A stretch of 14,155 nucleotides of DNA from an uncultured Prevotella sp. (GTDB lineage: Bacteria; Bacteroidota; Bacteroidia; Bacteroidales; Bacteroidaceae). The stretch is from assembly GCA_937895845.1 (NCBI GenBank), contig CALBLK010000059.1, forward strand, positions 1 to 14,155, read 5' to 3'. Positions 7,577 to 14,155 of the stretch are shown here, piece by piece. Numbering within the stretch: the first letter of the stretch is position 1; every line of letters starts with the position of its first letter. The notes under the pieces were generated by a model, which saw only the letters and a list, made by a program, of their open reading frames with translations, had not been told where the DNA came from and ran no database searches. A program made the position numbers and the translations under genes.

Positions 7577-7767
7577 TTCGCTACAAACGTTTTAACGTCG
7601 CTATTCAATTCGGTGTGCAAAATAACAACATTTTTACCAAATACGAGAATCTTCAGTCTAAAATTATGCCAAATCAAAGGGCATTTTTCTAAAATAACCT
7701 GCATTTGGTTGAAAATGCAAAAAAAAATCGTACCTTTGCAATGGATGAACAGTAATGATATAATGAC
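7577..7767. promoter_or_regulatory. Divergent intergenic region between panC and the GlgA-like gene
   Basis: This 191-base AT-rich gap must hold start signals for both directions. The plus-strand promoter is clear and listed separately. On the minus strand only a weak candidate is visible: TTATTTTG (complement of 7618-7625), one base off TAnnTTTG, without a TTG at the right distance; it would give a panC leader of about 35 bases. Two dyads are present: ACGTTTTAACGT at 7587-7598, eleven bases before the panC start, and GCATTT/AAATGC at 7701-7718, overlapping the plus-strand -33 element. I see no gene here. Confidence 0.5.
7709..7738 (+). promoter_or_regulatory. Bacteroidota promoter of the GlgA-like gene
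   Basis: TTG at 7709-7711, a 19-base spacer, then TACCTTTG at 7731-7738: the same geometry as the promoter at 3489-3518. Transcription should start near 7744, leaving a leader of about 23 bases before the ATG at 7768. Confidence 0.8.
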
Positions 7768-8574
7768 ATGACGAAGAAAATATTATTCATCAATCAAGAA
7801 ATATCTCCATACGTGCCAGAGAGTTATCTTTCTGCCATGGGTCGCGAGCTTCCGCAAGTCATGCAGGAGCGAGGGCACGAGATCCGCACCTTTATGCCCA
7901 AGTGGGGGAACATCAACGAGCGCCGCGGACAGTTGCACGAGGTGATACGCCTGTCGGGAATGAACCTCATCATCAACGACACCGACCACCCGCTGATTAT
8001 CAAGGTGGCCTCCATCCAGGCCTCACGCATCCAGGTGTATTTCATTGACAACGATGAATTTTTCATCAAGCGTCAGATGGCCGCTGACGAGTCGGGCGAG
8101 GACTACGCCGACAACGGCGAGCGCGCCATTTTCTTTGCGCGCGGTGTCCTGGAGACAGTGAAGAAGCTCCGCTGGACACCAGACATCATCCACTGCCAGG
8201 GATGGATGAGCGGCGTGGTGCCATTCTATGTGAAGACAGCCTACAGCGACGAGCCGTCCTTTGCCAATGCAAAAGTGATAACATCCCTGTTCAGCAAGAG
8301 CCTGAAAAAAGATTTTGGCGAGAACTTCAAGCACTGCCTGGAGTTCCGGGAGGCCGGCGCGGACAAGCTGGGCAAATACAAGGACCGGTTTGACTTTGAA
8401 GAGCTGGGCAAGCTGGCCATAGACTACTCCGACGGCATCATAGCGGCCGACAAGGAGGTAAACGCCGCCCTGCTCGACCACGCCAAGAGCCTGCAGCTCC
8501 CCCTGCTCGACTACCCGGGAGAGGACTTTGCTGACGCTTACGACAAGTTCTACGATTTGGTAGGCAACAGGTAA
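7768..8574 (+). CDS. Glycogen/starch synthase catalytic-domain-like protein, N-terminal half only
   Basis: A 268-residue protein matching only the N-terminal Rossmann domain (GT5 type) of glycogen synthase, which is normally about 470 residues or more. Recognisable parts are KILFINQEISPYV at 4-16, GHEIRTFMPKWG at 36-47, YADNGERAIFFARGVLE at 113-129 and PDIIHCQGWMSGVVP at 138-152. The ADP-glucose-binding KTGGL motif expected after residue 16 is replaced by PESYLS, and the HAHDW motif reads HCQGW. The C-terminal GT-B half with the catalytic Glu pair is absent; the stop is followed by a 61-base gap and a different gene. The reading frame is intact and full of conserved structure, so this looks like a maintained short relative, not decay. 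Glycogen synthesis activity is unlikely; a regulatory or binding role is inference. No signal peptide, probably cytoplasmic. Confidence 0.85.
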   Translation: MTKKILFINQEISPYVPESYLSAMGRELPQVMQERGHEIRTFMPKWGNINERRGQLHEVIRLSGMNLIINDTDHPLIIKVASIQASRIQVYFIDNDEFFIKRQMAADESGEDYADNGERAIFFARGVLETVKKLRWTPDIIHCQGWMSGVVPFYVKTAYSDEPSFANAKVITSLFSKSLKKDFGENFKHCLEFREAGADKLGKYKDRFDFEELGKLAIDYSDGIIAADKEVNAALLDHAKSLQLPLLDYPGEDFADAYDKFYDLVGNR

Positions 8575-8635
8575 GCAGCAAACTGAAACGCCCCTTTTAC
8601 ACATACGATTTTCAAGGACAATCACAATTCCGACG

Positions 8636-10114
8636 ATGAACAAAAGCATCATGGCAAGTGTTGCCGCCACGCTGGCAATCCTGTTGTCTGCATGCGACGA
8701 CACGACCGACACTTTGGGCAACTCGCTGACCGACAATTCAGCGGACCGTTTCGAGTTGATAACCGACACCTTCAACGTTTCCACACGCTCCGTGGTGGCC
8801 AGCAAAGTGCTGTCACGCAGTCCGTACAGCTATATCGGCCACATCAAAGACCCGGAGACAGGCAGCTATGTGTCGGCCAGCTACACCACCCAGTTTTCCA
8901 TTGTGGAGAATTTCCAGGGACAGCCCCTGTTTCCGCAGGAGGACAGCATCCGCAGCCTCAGCGAGCGCGACAACAAAGTGAAAGCCGATTCCTGCGTGCT
9001 GCGCATCTACCTGAACAACTCCGTGGGCGACTCGCTCAACCCCATGCGACTGACCGTCTATGAAATGGGGCGGCCCGTGGAAGAGGGCCGGCAGTATTAC
9101 ACCGACTTTGACCCCGCCAGGGAGGGACTGCTGCGCAACGATGGCAAGGCCATCCGCAGGAACAAGGTCTACACACCGCTCGACCTCAACCTGAGCGACA
9201 GCGTGCGCCAGCTGGTCATTGACAAGACCAACATGCAGAGCATCAGCATCCGATTAGACTCAGCATACACGGACAGGGATGGGGTCGAGTACGACAACTA
9301 TGGAACATACGTGATGCGCAAGTATTATGAGTGCCCAGAGTATTTTGAAAACTCCTATAACTTTGTTCACAACGTGTGCCCGGGCTTCTATTTCAAGTCG
9401 ACCGACGGCAGCGGAGTGATGTCAGAGGTTTACCTCACCGAGCTTCAGATATATTACAGGTACGAGAGCAACGACTCCACCTACAACGCGCTGACCTACC
9501 TGTCGGGCACGGAGGAGGTCATGCAGACGACCACCTTGGACACCGACCCTGCCACCACCAGGGCTCTGGCCGACAGCACCACCTGCACCTACATGAAGAC
9601 TCCTGCCGGCATTTTCACCGAAGTGGAGCTTCCCGTCGAGGACATCAAGCACGAGCACCCGAACGACACGATAAGCGCGGCTCGCATTGTGTTCCAGCGC
9701 ATCAACAACGAAGAGACTGACAGTCCGTTTGGCGAGCCGACGCAAGTGCTGATGATTCCCAAGGACAGCGTGCAGCATTTCTTTGAGAACAAGGACTTGC
9801 CCGATTCAAAGACTTCCTACATAGCCACCTACAGCTCGGCCTTCAACACCTACACGTTCAACAACATTTCCGGCCTGATTTCGGAAATGTACAATGCCAA
9901 GATGTCGGGCAGTGCCTCGGCCGACTGGAACAAGGTGCTGCTCATCCCCGTGACGGTGACCAGCAGCAGCAACTCAAGCACAGGTTCGTCGACCATTACC
10001 AATGTGTCTAACGAGATGGCGCTGAAGAGCACACGCCTGGTCGGCGGCCCGCAAAACCACCGCCGCCCCATCAATATTTACGTCTTCTACAACAAGTCCG
10101 CCAAAAACAAGTAA
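8636..10114 (+). CDS. DUF4270 lipoprotein
   Basis: A 492-residue lipoprotein resembling the DUF4270 family of Bacteroidota, whose function is unknown. A short hydrophobic signal peptide ends in the lipobox LLSAC with Cys20 as the lipidated residue, followed by DDTTDTLGNSL, whose acidic start would fit export to the cell surface. The body is Ser/Thr/Asp/Tyr-rich with many predicted beta strands and no enzyme motif I recognise. The C-terminal segment LKSTRLVGGPQNHRRPINI closely fits the family's conserved end. It starts 61 bases after the GlgA-like gene, with no promoter that I can find between them (a TACG followed by ATTTT is too far from consensus), so one transcript is likely. Family call by recognition only. 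Confidence 0.85.
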   Translation: MNKSIMASVAATLAILLSACDDTTDTLGNSLTDNSADRFELITDTFNVSTRSVVASKVLSRSPYSYIGHIKDPETGSYVSASYTTQFSIVENFQGQPLFPQEDSIRSLSERDNKVKADSCVLRIYLNNSVGDSLNPMRLTVYEMGRPVEEGRQYYTDFDPAREGLLRNDGKAIRRNKVYTPLDLNLSDSVRQLVIDKTNMQSISIRLDSAYTDRDGVEYDNYGTYVMRKYYECPEYFENSYNFVHNVCPGFYFKSTDGSGVMSEVYLTELQIYYRYESNDSTYNALTYLSGTEEVMQTTTLDTDPATTRALADSTTCTYMKTPAGIFTEVELPVEDIKHEHPNDTISAARIVFQRINNEETDSPFGEPTQVLMIPKDSVQHFFENKDLPDSKTSYIATYSSAFNTYTFNNISGLISEMYNAKMSGSASADWNKVLLIPVTVTSSSNSSTGSSTITNVSNEMALKSTRLVGGPQNHRRPINIYVFYNKSAKNK

Positions 10115-10118
10115 ACGG

Positions 10119-10250
10119 ATGGCAGACAACTACCTCGAGAGACACAGAGAGGAATACGAGCTGCGCAAGCAGGCCTATCTCCGAAAGAAAAAGCATCTGC
10201 CAAAAGTTAGGCTTCATGCTTCTCAAAAGCCTGAGGATGAAGCCCTGTAA
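10119..10250 (+). CDS. Small charged protein (43 residues), hypothetical
   Basis: An intact ORF starting 4 bases after the DUF4270 stop. It begins MADNYLERHREEYELRKQAY, continues with a basic run (LRKKKHLPKVR at 21-31) and ends acidic (PEDEAL). More than half of the first 30 residues are charged and the first 26 should form an amphipathic helix; there is no signal peptide or membrane segment. Very short Bacteroidota proteins with a similar MADNYLE-type start are, to my recollection, widespread and sometimes mislabelled as dehydrogenases; no function is known to me. Tight coupling to the upstream gene supports that it is real. Its last codons lie in two overlapping hairpins (10210-10254). Confidence 0.6.
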   Translation: MADNYLERHREEYELRKQAYLRKKKHLPKVRLHASQKPEDEAL

Positions 10251-10254
10251 GGGC
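10210..10254 (+). other. Overlapping hairpins at the end of the 43-residue gene
   Basis: An imperfect hairpin has arms GGCTTCAT (10210-10217) and ATGAAGCC (10237-10244) with an extra inner pairing CTCA/TGAG. A second has arms GCCCT (10242-10246) and AGGGC (10250-10254) with loop GTA, enclosing the TAA stop. They share bases and cannot form together. No T run follows, so this is not a standard rho-independent terminator; it may protect the transcript end. Confidence 0.4.
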
Positions 10255-10270
10255 ATGGAAGGCGACCTTT

Positions 10271-10307
10271 CACAAACGGAAAACAACAAAACTCACTAAC
10301 GGAAAAC
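10271..10307 (+). repeat. Direct repeat CAC[A/T]AACGGAAAAC upstream of the acetylesterase gene
   Basis: Two 14-base copies at 10271-10284 and 10294-10307 match at 13 of 14 bases and are offset by 23 bases, close to two helical turns. They occupy most of the 78-base gap before the ATG at 10329, where no TAnnTTTG promoter is visible. Position and spacing fit a tandem operator for a transcription factor controlling the pectin-degrading genes; this is inference. Confidence 0.5.
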
Positions 10308-10328
10308 TTAATACTAAGAACAAAAGCA

Positions 10329-11564
10329 ATGAACAGACTACTGCTATTGTCCTTGGCTCTCCTGCCAACAGTCATGGAGGCCCAGACTTTCGACTTCGAC
10401 ATGACCAAGGACCAACCAGTCTACAGCGAGACAACAGGTTATGGCTACGACCTGCTTCCGGCCCCGAAGAAAGGGTCGTCCGACGTGTTTTATTTTTCAG
10501 TGAAGGTACCCGACGGCAACTACAAGGTCAAGGTGGTGCTCGGCAGCAAGAAGCGCAAGGCTGTCACCACGGTGCGCGCCGAGGCGCGCAGACTGATGGT
10601 GGAGAACGCCGCCACTGCCAAAGGCAAGACAGCGGCCTACGAGTTTACGGTGAACAAGCGCAGCCCGCATATCAACGACAAGATGAAAGTCAAGCTGAAG
10701 CCACGCGAGAAAGGCAGTGTCACATGGGACGACAAGCTCACACTTGAGTTCAACGGCGACGCACCGGCGGTCAGGTCTATCCACATAGAGCCGGACAACG
10801 TGTGCCAAACCATCTACCTTTGCGGCAACTCTACCGTGACCGACCAGGGCCATGAGCCTTGGGCCAGCTGGGGACAGATGCTGCCGCGCTGGTTCAACGA
10901 GAACGTGGCCGTGGCCAACTGTGCCGAGAGCGGCCTGACCGCCGGCTCCTTTATCGCCCAGAACAGGCTGGCCCAGGTGATGGAGAACCTGAAAAGCGGC
11001 GACTATGTGTTCTGCGAGTTTGGCCATAACGACGAGAAAGAGAAAGGGCCTGGCACGGGTGCCTGGTACCATTACACGCGCAACCTGAAGATTTTTGCAG
11101 ACAATGTGCGCAGCAAAGGAGCCACCCTCGTGTTCTGCACACCCACCCAGCGCCGCCGCTTTGACAAGGACGGGCACATCGTCAACACCCACGGTGACTT
11201 TCCTGCCGCGATGAGGGCTGTGGCTGAGCGCGAAAATATACCCTTCATCGACCTCAACCAGATGACCAAGGTGTTTTTCGAGACCCTTGGCGAGGAAGGC
11301 AGCAAGCGCTCGCTGGTACACTATCCGGCCCACACCTTCGCCAACCAGAACAAGGCCCTGGCCGACAACACCCACTTCAACCCCTACGGAGCCTACGAGA
11401 TTGCCAAGATGGTGGTGCAGGGCATGATAGACCTCAAGCTGCCCGTCACACAGAATCTGCGCAGCGACTTTACCGGCTTCTCACCTGACAAGCCCGACAA
11501 CGTTGACACATTCAAATGGGCGCCTGCCAAAAGCACGGACTTGGTGAAACCCGATGGCAACTGA
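10329..11564 (+). CDS. Rhamnogalacturonan acetylesterase (CE12-type SGNH hydrolase)
   Basis: A 411-residue secreted esterase expected to remove acetyl groups from rhamnogalacturonan in pectin. The signal peptide MNRLLLLSLALLPTVMEA is cleaved before QT. Residues about 19-155 form an N-terminal jelly-roll domain (YFSVKVPDGNYKVKVVLGS) of the carbohydrate-binding kind common in these enzymes. The SGNH domain follows: YLCGNSTVTDQ at 163-173 with nucleophile Ser168, AESGLTAGSF at 199-208 (block II Gly), EFGHND at 230-235 with Asn234, and DNTHFNPYG at 346-354 with Asp346 and His349. All four catalytic blocks are intact. The stop is 30 bases before the rhamnosidase gene, so the two form a unit. Exact acetyl position and substrate are not visible. 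Confidence 0.88.
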   Translation: MNRLLLLSLALLPTVMEAQTFDFDMTKDQPVYSETTGYGYDLLPAPKKGSSDVFYFSVKVPDGNYKVKVVLGSKKRKAVTTVRAEARRLMVENAATAKGKTAAYEFTVNKRSPHINDKMKVKLKPREKGSVTWDDKLTLEFNGDAPAVRSIHIEPDNVCQTIYLCGNSTVTDQGHEPWASWGQMLPRWFNENVAVANCAESGLTAGSFIAQNRLAQVMENLKSGDYVFCEFGHNDEKEKGPGTGAWYHYTRNLKIFADNVRSKGATLVFCTPTQRRRFDKDGHIVNTHGDFPAAMRAVAERENIPFIDLNQMTKVFFETLGEEGSKRSLVHYPAHTFANQNKALADNTHFNPYGAYEIAKMVVQGMIDLKLPVTQNLRSDFTGFSPDKPDNVDTFKWAPAKSTDLVKPDGN

Positions 11565-11594
11565 GTTGCGCAACCCCATTGCTTATTCTTCCAG

Positions 11595-14155
11595 ATGAAC
11601 ACTTTTCATTCCATGAGATATCTCCCCATATTTTTGCTGGCGGCTGCAGCCACCGGCCTTCACGCCCAGTCATGGCCCACGGCCACAGCCGAGGCACGCC
11701 CAGGCACCCGCTGGTGGTGGATGGGGTCTGCCGTGACCGAGCAAGACCTTCGTTGGAACATGCAGGAATACGCCAAGACGGGCATCGGTGCGCTTGAGGT
11801 GACCCCCATCTATGGTGTGCAAGGCAACGAACGCAACGAGCTGGCCTTTCTGTCCGCGCCATGGATGAAAGCCTTTGCCTTCACCGAGGCGGAGGGAGCG
11901 AGGGATGGCCTGCTCATTGACATGAACACAGGTACAGGCTGGCCCTTCGGAGGACCAGAGGTAGACATCAGCGAGGCGGCCGCAAAGGTGGTGTATGCCG
12001 ACCTGACAGTGAGCGGGAAAGAGCTTCGCAAAGGTGTCGACATCAACATCAAGGATGCCAAGGAGCGTCCGTTCGCCAAGCTAAGCCGCGTGATGGCGTA
12101 TGACACCGACGGTCATGCCACAGACCTCACGGCCATGACCAGTGACAAGGGACTGACTGTATGGAGCAAGGCCGGCAAGAAAGCAAGCTACCGCATTATT
12201 GCGCTGTACTGCTCGCGCACCCGGCAAAAGGTGAAGCGCGCCGCCCCCGGCGGCGAGGGCTACGTGCTCGACCACTTCGACAAGCAGGCCGTGGCACGCT
12301 ACCTTGACCGCTTCGAGCAGGCTTTCAGGCAGAACGGCACGCCCTGGCCACACGCCTTCTTCAACGACTCGTACGAGGTGTACAAGGCCAACTGGACCCC
12401 CACCCTGCTTGAGGAATTCGCGCGCCGCCGCGGCTACAAGCTGGAAGACCACCTGCTGGAACTGTTCGGCGAGACGGAAGACAAGGACAACCAGGTGCTG
12501 AGCGACTACCGCGAGACCCTCGGAGAACTACTGCTGGAGAACTTCACCCGGCAGTGGACGGCATGGGCGCACCGGCACGGTGCACTCACCCGCAACCAGG
12601 CTCACGGCTCGCCAGCAAACCTCATTGACATCTATTCGGCCGTGGACATCCCGGAGATCGAGGGCTTCGGACTTTCAGACTTTGGCATCAAGGGACTGCG
12701 CCGCGACTCGGGCTTCACGCGGAAGAACGACAGTGACGTGTCCATGCTCAAATACGCCTCGTCGGCAGCCCACGTCAACGGCAAGCGGCTGACCAGCAGC
12801 GAGACACTGACCTGGCTCACCGAGCATTTCCGCACCTCGCTCTCGCAGTGCAAGCCCGACATCGACCTGATGTTCACCTGCGGCGTGAACAATATGTACT
12901 TCCACGGCACGACTTACAGTCCGCGCCACGAGGCATGGCCGGGATGGAAGTTCTACGCCTCGGTCGACATGAGCCCCACCAACAGCATCTGGCGTGACGC
13001 CCCTTATCTGATGAAGTACATCGAGCGGTGCCAGAGCTTCCTGCAAATGGGACAGCCAGACAACGACTTCCTTGTGCTGCTGCCCATACGCGACATGTGG
13101 GCCAAGCGCAATGGCAAGGGGGCCGGCTCGCTGCTCATGCAGTTTGACATCCACTCCATGGACAGAAAGGCACCCGACTTCATCCGCAGCATCCTCGACA
13201 TAGACCGCGCCGGCTTTGACTGCGACTACACCAGCGAGCAGCTGCTCATGGGCACCACCTTTGCCGACGGTATGCTACAGACGGCCGCCGGCACACGCTA
13301 CCATGCGCTGATTGTCCCCGGAAGCGGACGGATGCCAGCAGCCACAAAGACACATATCAACCGGCTGAAGGCACAGGGAGCTACTATCATCTATGGCACA
13401 GACCCTGCTGCCATGGCACGCTGCGCAAAAGCGGAGCCGATGCGCCTGGGACACGGCTTGCGTGCCATCCGCCGCAGCAACGCCACGGGACACCACTATT
13501 TCATGGCCAACCTGTCGCCCAACGACGTGGACATACGCGTGCCGCTGGCCGTAGACTACAAGGACGCCCGCTGGTTCAATCCGCTTGACGGAAAGTGCTA
13601 CATGGCTGATTTCTCAGAAGAAGGGCTGCGCATCAACCTCAGAAGCGGCGAGTCCATGATACTCCAGACCTACGACAGCGTGCTGCCCGGCAGGAGCGAA
13701 GCACGCCCTGAATACACCACGGCGCGCAAGCCGCTGGACGGGCGGTGGACACTGACCTTTAAGGACTGCGCGCCAAAGGTGGAGGCCACGTTCAACCTTG
13801 ACACCCTGAAAACATGGGAGACACTGCCCGATGACTCTGTGCGCTGCTGCATGGGAACAGGCGTTTACACCACTTCGTTCAAGATGACACGCCCCGAAGC
13901 CGCCGCCCCATGGGCCATCGACCTTGGCGACGTGCGCGAGAGCGCCCGGGTTTACATCAACGGCCACGAGGTGGGCTGCGCCTGGTCTGTACCCTATACG
14001 CTCACCTGCGGCAATGTGTTCAAGGCCGGGACAAACACCATCAGCATCGAGGTGACCAACCTGCCCGCCAACCGCATTGCGGCGCTTGACCGGCAGAAGG
14101 TGGCCTGGCGCAAGTTCAAGGACACCAATATTGTCAGCATCAACTACAAGAAGAC
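11595..14155 (+). CDS. GH106-type alpha-L-rhamnosidase, cut by the window end
   Basis: The frame stays open to the last base and gives 853 residues; the C-terminus is missing, probably by only some tens of residues. A signal peptide runs to about GLHA-QS (residues 21-26); a start at 11613 (residue 7) is equally possible. Family marks are RPGTRWWWMGSAV at 35-47, the barrel segment LLIDMNTGTGWPFGGPEV at 106-123, FFNDSYEVYKANW at 255-267 and SSETLTW at 401-407, followed near the C-terminus by a jelly-roll with INGHEVGCAWSVPY. GH106 enzymes release alpha-L-rhamnose from pectic glycans by inversion; Bacteroides thetaiotaomicron BT0986 acts on rhamnogalacturonan II. Acidic residues in NDSYEV and Glu403 are candidates for catalysis, not assigned by alignment. 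It lies 30 bases behind the acetylesterase, which would unmask acetylated substrate. Confidence 0.88.
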   Translation, partial: MNTFHSMRYLPIFLLAAAATGLHAQSWPTATAEARPGTRWWWMGSAVTEQDLRWNMQEYAKTGIGALEVTPIYGVQGNERNELAFLSAPWMKAFAFTEAEGARDGLLIDMNTGTGWPFGGPEVDISEAAAKVVYADLTVSGKELRKGVDINIKDAKERPFAKLSRVMAYDTDGHATDLTAMTSDKGLTVWSKAGKKASYRIIALYCSRTRQKVKRAAPGGEGYVLDHFDKQAVARYLDRFEQAFRQNGTPWPHAFFNDSYEVYKANWTPTLLEEFARRRGYKLEDHLLELFGETEDKDNQVLSDYRETLGELLLENFTRQWTAWAHRHGALTRNQAHGSPANLIDIYSAVDIPEIEGFGLSDFGIKGLRRDSGFTRKNDSDVSMLKYASSAAHVNGKRLTSSETLTWLTEHFRTSLSQCKPDIDLMFTCGVNNMYFHGTTYSPRHEAWPGWKFYASVDMSPTNSIWRDAPYLMKYIERCQSFLQMGQPDNDFLVLLPIRDMWAKRNGKGAGSLLMQFDIHSMDRKAPDFIRSILDIDRAGFDCDYTSEQLLMGTTFADGMLQTAAGTRYHALIVPGSGRMPAATKTHINRLKAQGATIIYGTDPAAMARCAKAEPMRLGHGLRAIRRSNATGHHYFMANLSPNDVDIRVPLAVDYKDARWFNPLDGKCYMADFSEEGLRINLRSGESMILQTYDSVLPGRSEARPEYTTARKPLDGRWTLTFKDCAPKVEATFNLDTLKTWETLPDDSVRCCMGTGVYTTSFKMTRPEAAAPWAIDLGDVRESARVYINGHEVGCAWSVPYTLTCGNVFKAGTNTISIEVTNLPANRIAALDRQKVAWRKFKDTNIVSINYKK

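Noticed and set aside
6911..7771. A 286-residue plus-strand frame across panC
   Set aside because: It lies antisense to panC, which has all its catalytic motifs, and it runs through the AT-rich divergent promoter region.
1..14155. tRNA or rRNA genes, CRISPR array, insertion sequences, integrase or phage genes, toxin-antitoxin or defence genes
   Set aside because: I found no supporting sequence: no regularly spaced repeats, transposase motifs or cloverleaf-forming stretches, and every large frame has a metabolic, envelope or glycan assignment or belongs to a named family.

Overview
The window looks like chromosomal DNA from a GC-rich member of the Bacteroidales, most likely Prevotellaceae-like. 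This rests on Bacteroidota-type promoters (TTG, 19 bases, TAnnTTTG), the absence of consistent Shine-Dalgarno sequences, and a typical gene set: a TonB-dependent receptor with a carboxypeptidase-regulatory-like N-terminal domain, a DUF4270 lipoprotein, a methylmalonyl-CoA decarboxylase cluster and polysaccharide-degrading enzymes. Genus is inference. Coding DNA is GC-rich and the promoter gaps are AT-rich. I saw no tRNA, rRNA, CRISPR array, insertion sequence or phage gene.

Layout. (1) 34-3434, plus strand: a FemAB/GNAT-like acyltransferase gene whose start lies about 7 bases after a -7 promoter element, then a 793-residue TonB-dependent outer-membrane receptor, probably one transcript. (2) 3489-6327, plus strand: a strong promoter drives methylmalonyl-CoA epimerase, the carboxyltransferase subunit, a 51-residue protein and the biotin carrier protein, closed by a 15-bp-stem terminator. 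This is the succinate-to-propionate module, but the membrane sodium-pump (beta) subunit that commonly accompanies it is not here. (3) 6381-7576, minus strand: panC and panD with overlapping stop and start codons, making pantothenate and so feeding CoA supply. (4) 7709-10250, plus strand, divergent from panC: a protein resembling only the N-terminal half of glycogen synthase and lacking the KTGG substrate motif, a DUF4270 lipoprotein, and a 43-residue charged protein. (5) 10271-14155, plus strand: a gap with a 14-bp direct repeat, then a secreted CE12-type rhamnogalacturonan acetylesterase and a GH106-type alpha-L-rhamnosidase cut by the window edge. This pair points to pectin (rhamnogalacturonan) breakdown.

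Regions 1, 2 and 3 are ordinary metabolism and envelope biology. The parts I would look at again are the incomplete decarboxylase operon with its soluble 51-residue protein, the half-GlgA/DUF4270/43-residue cluster, and the repeated element before the acetylesterase gene. I found no clear defence system, toxin-antitoxin pair or other new multi-gene system, and do not claim one.
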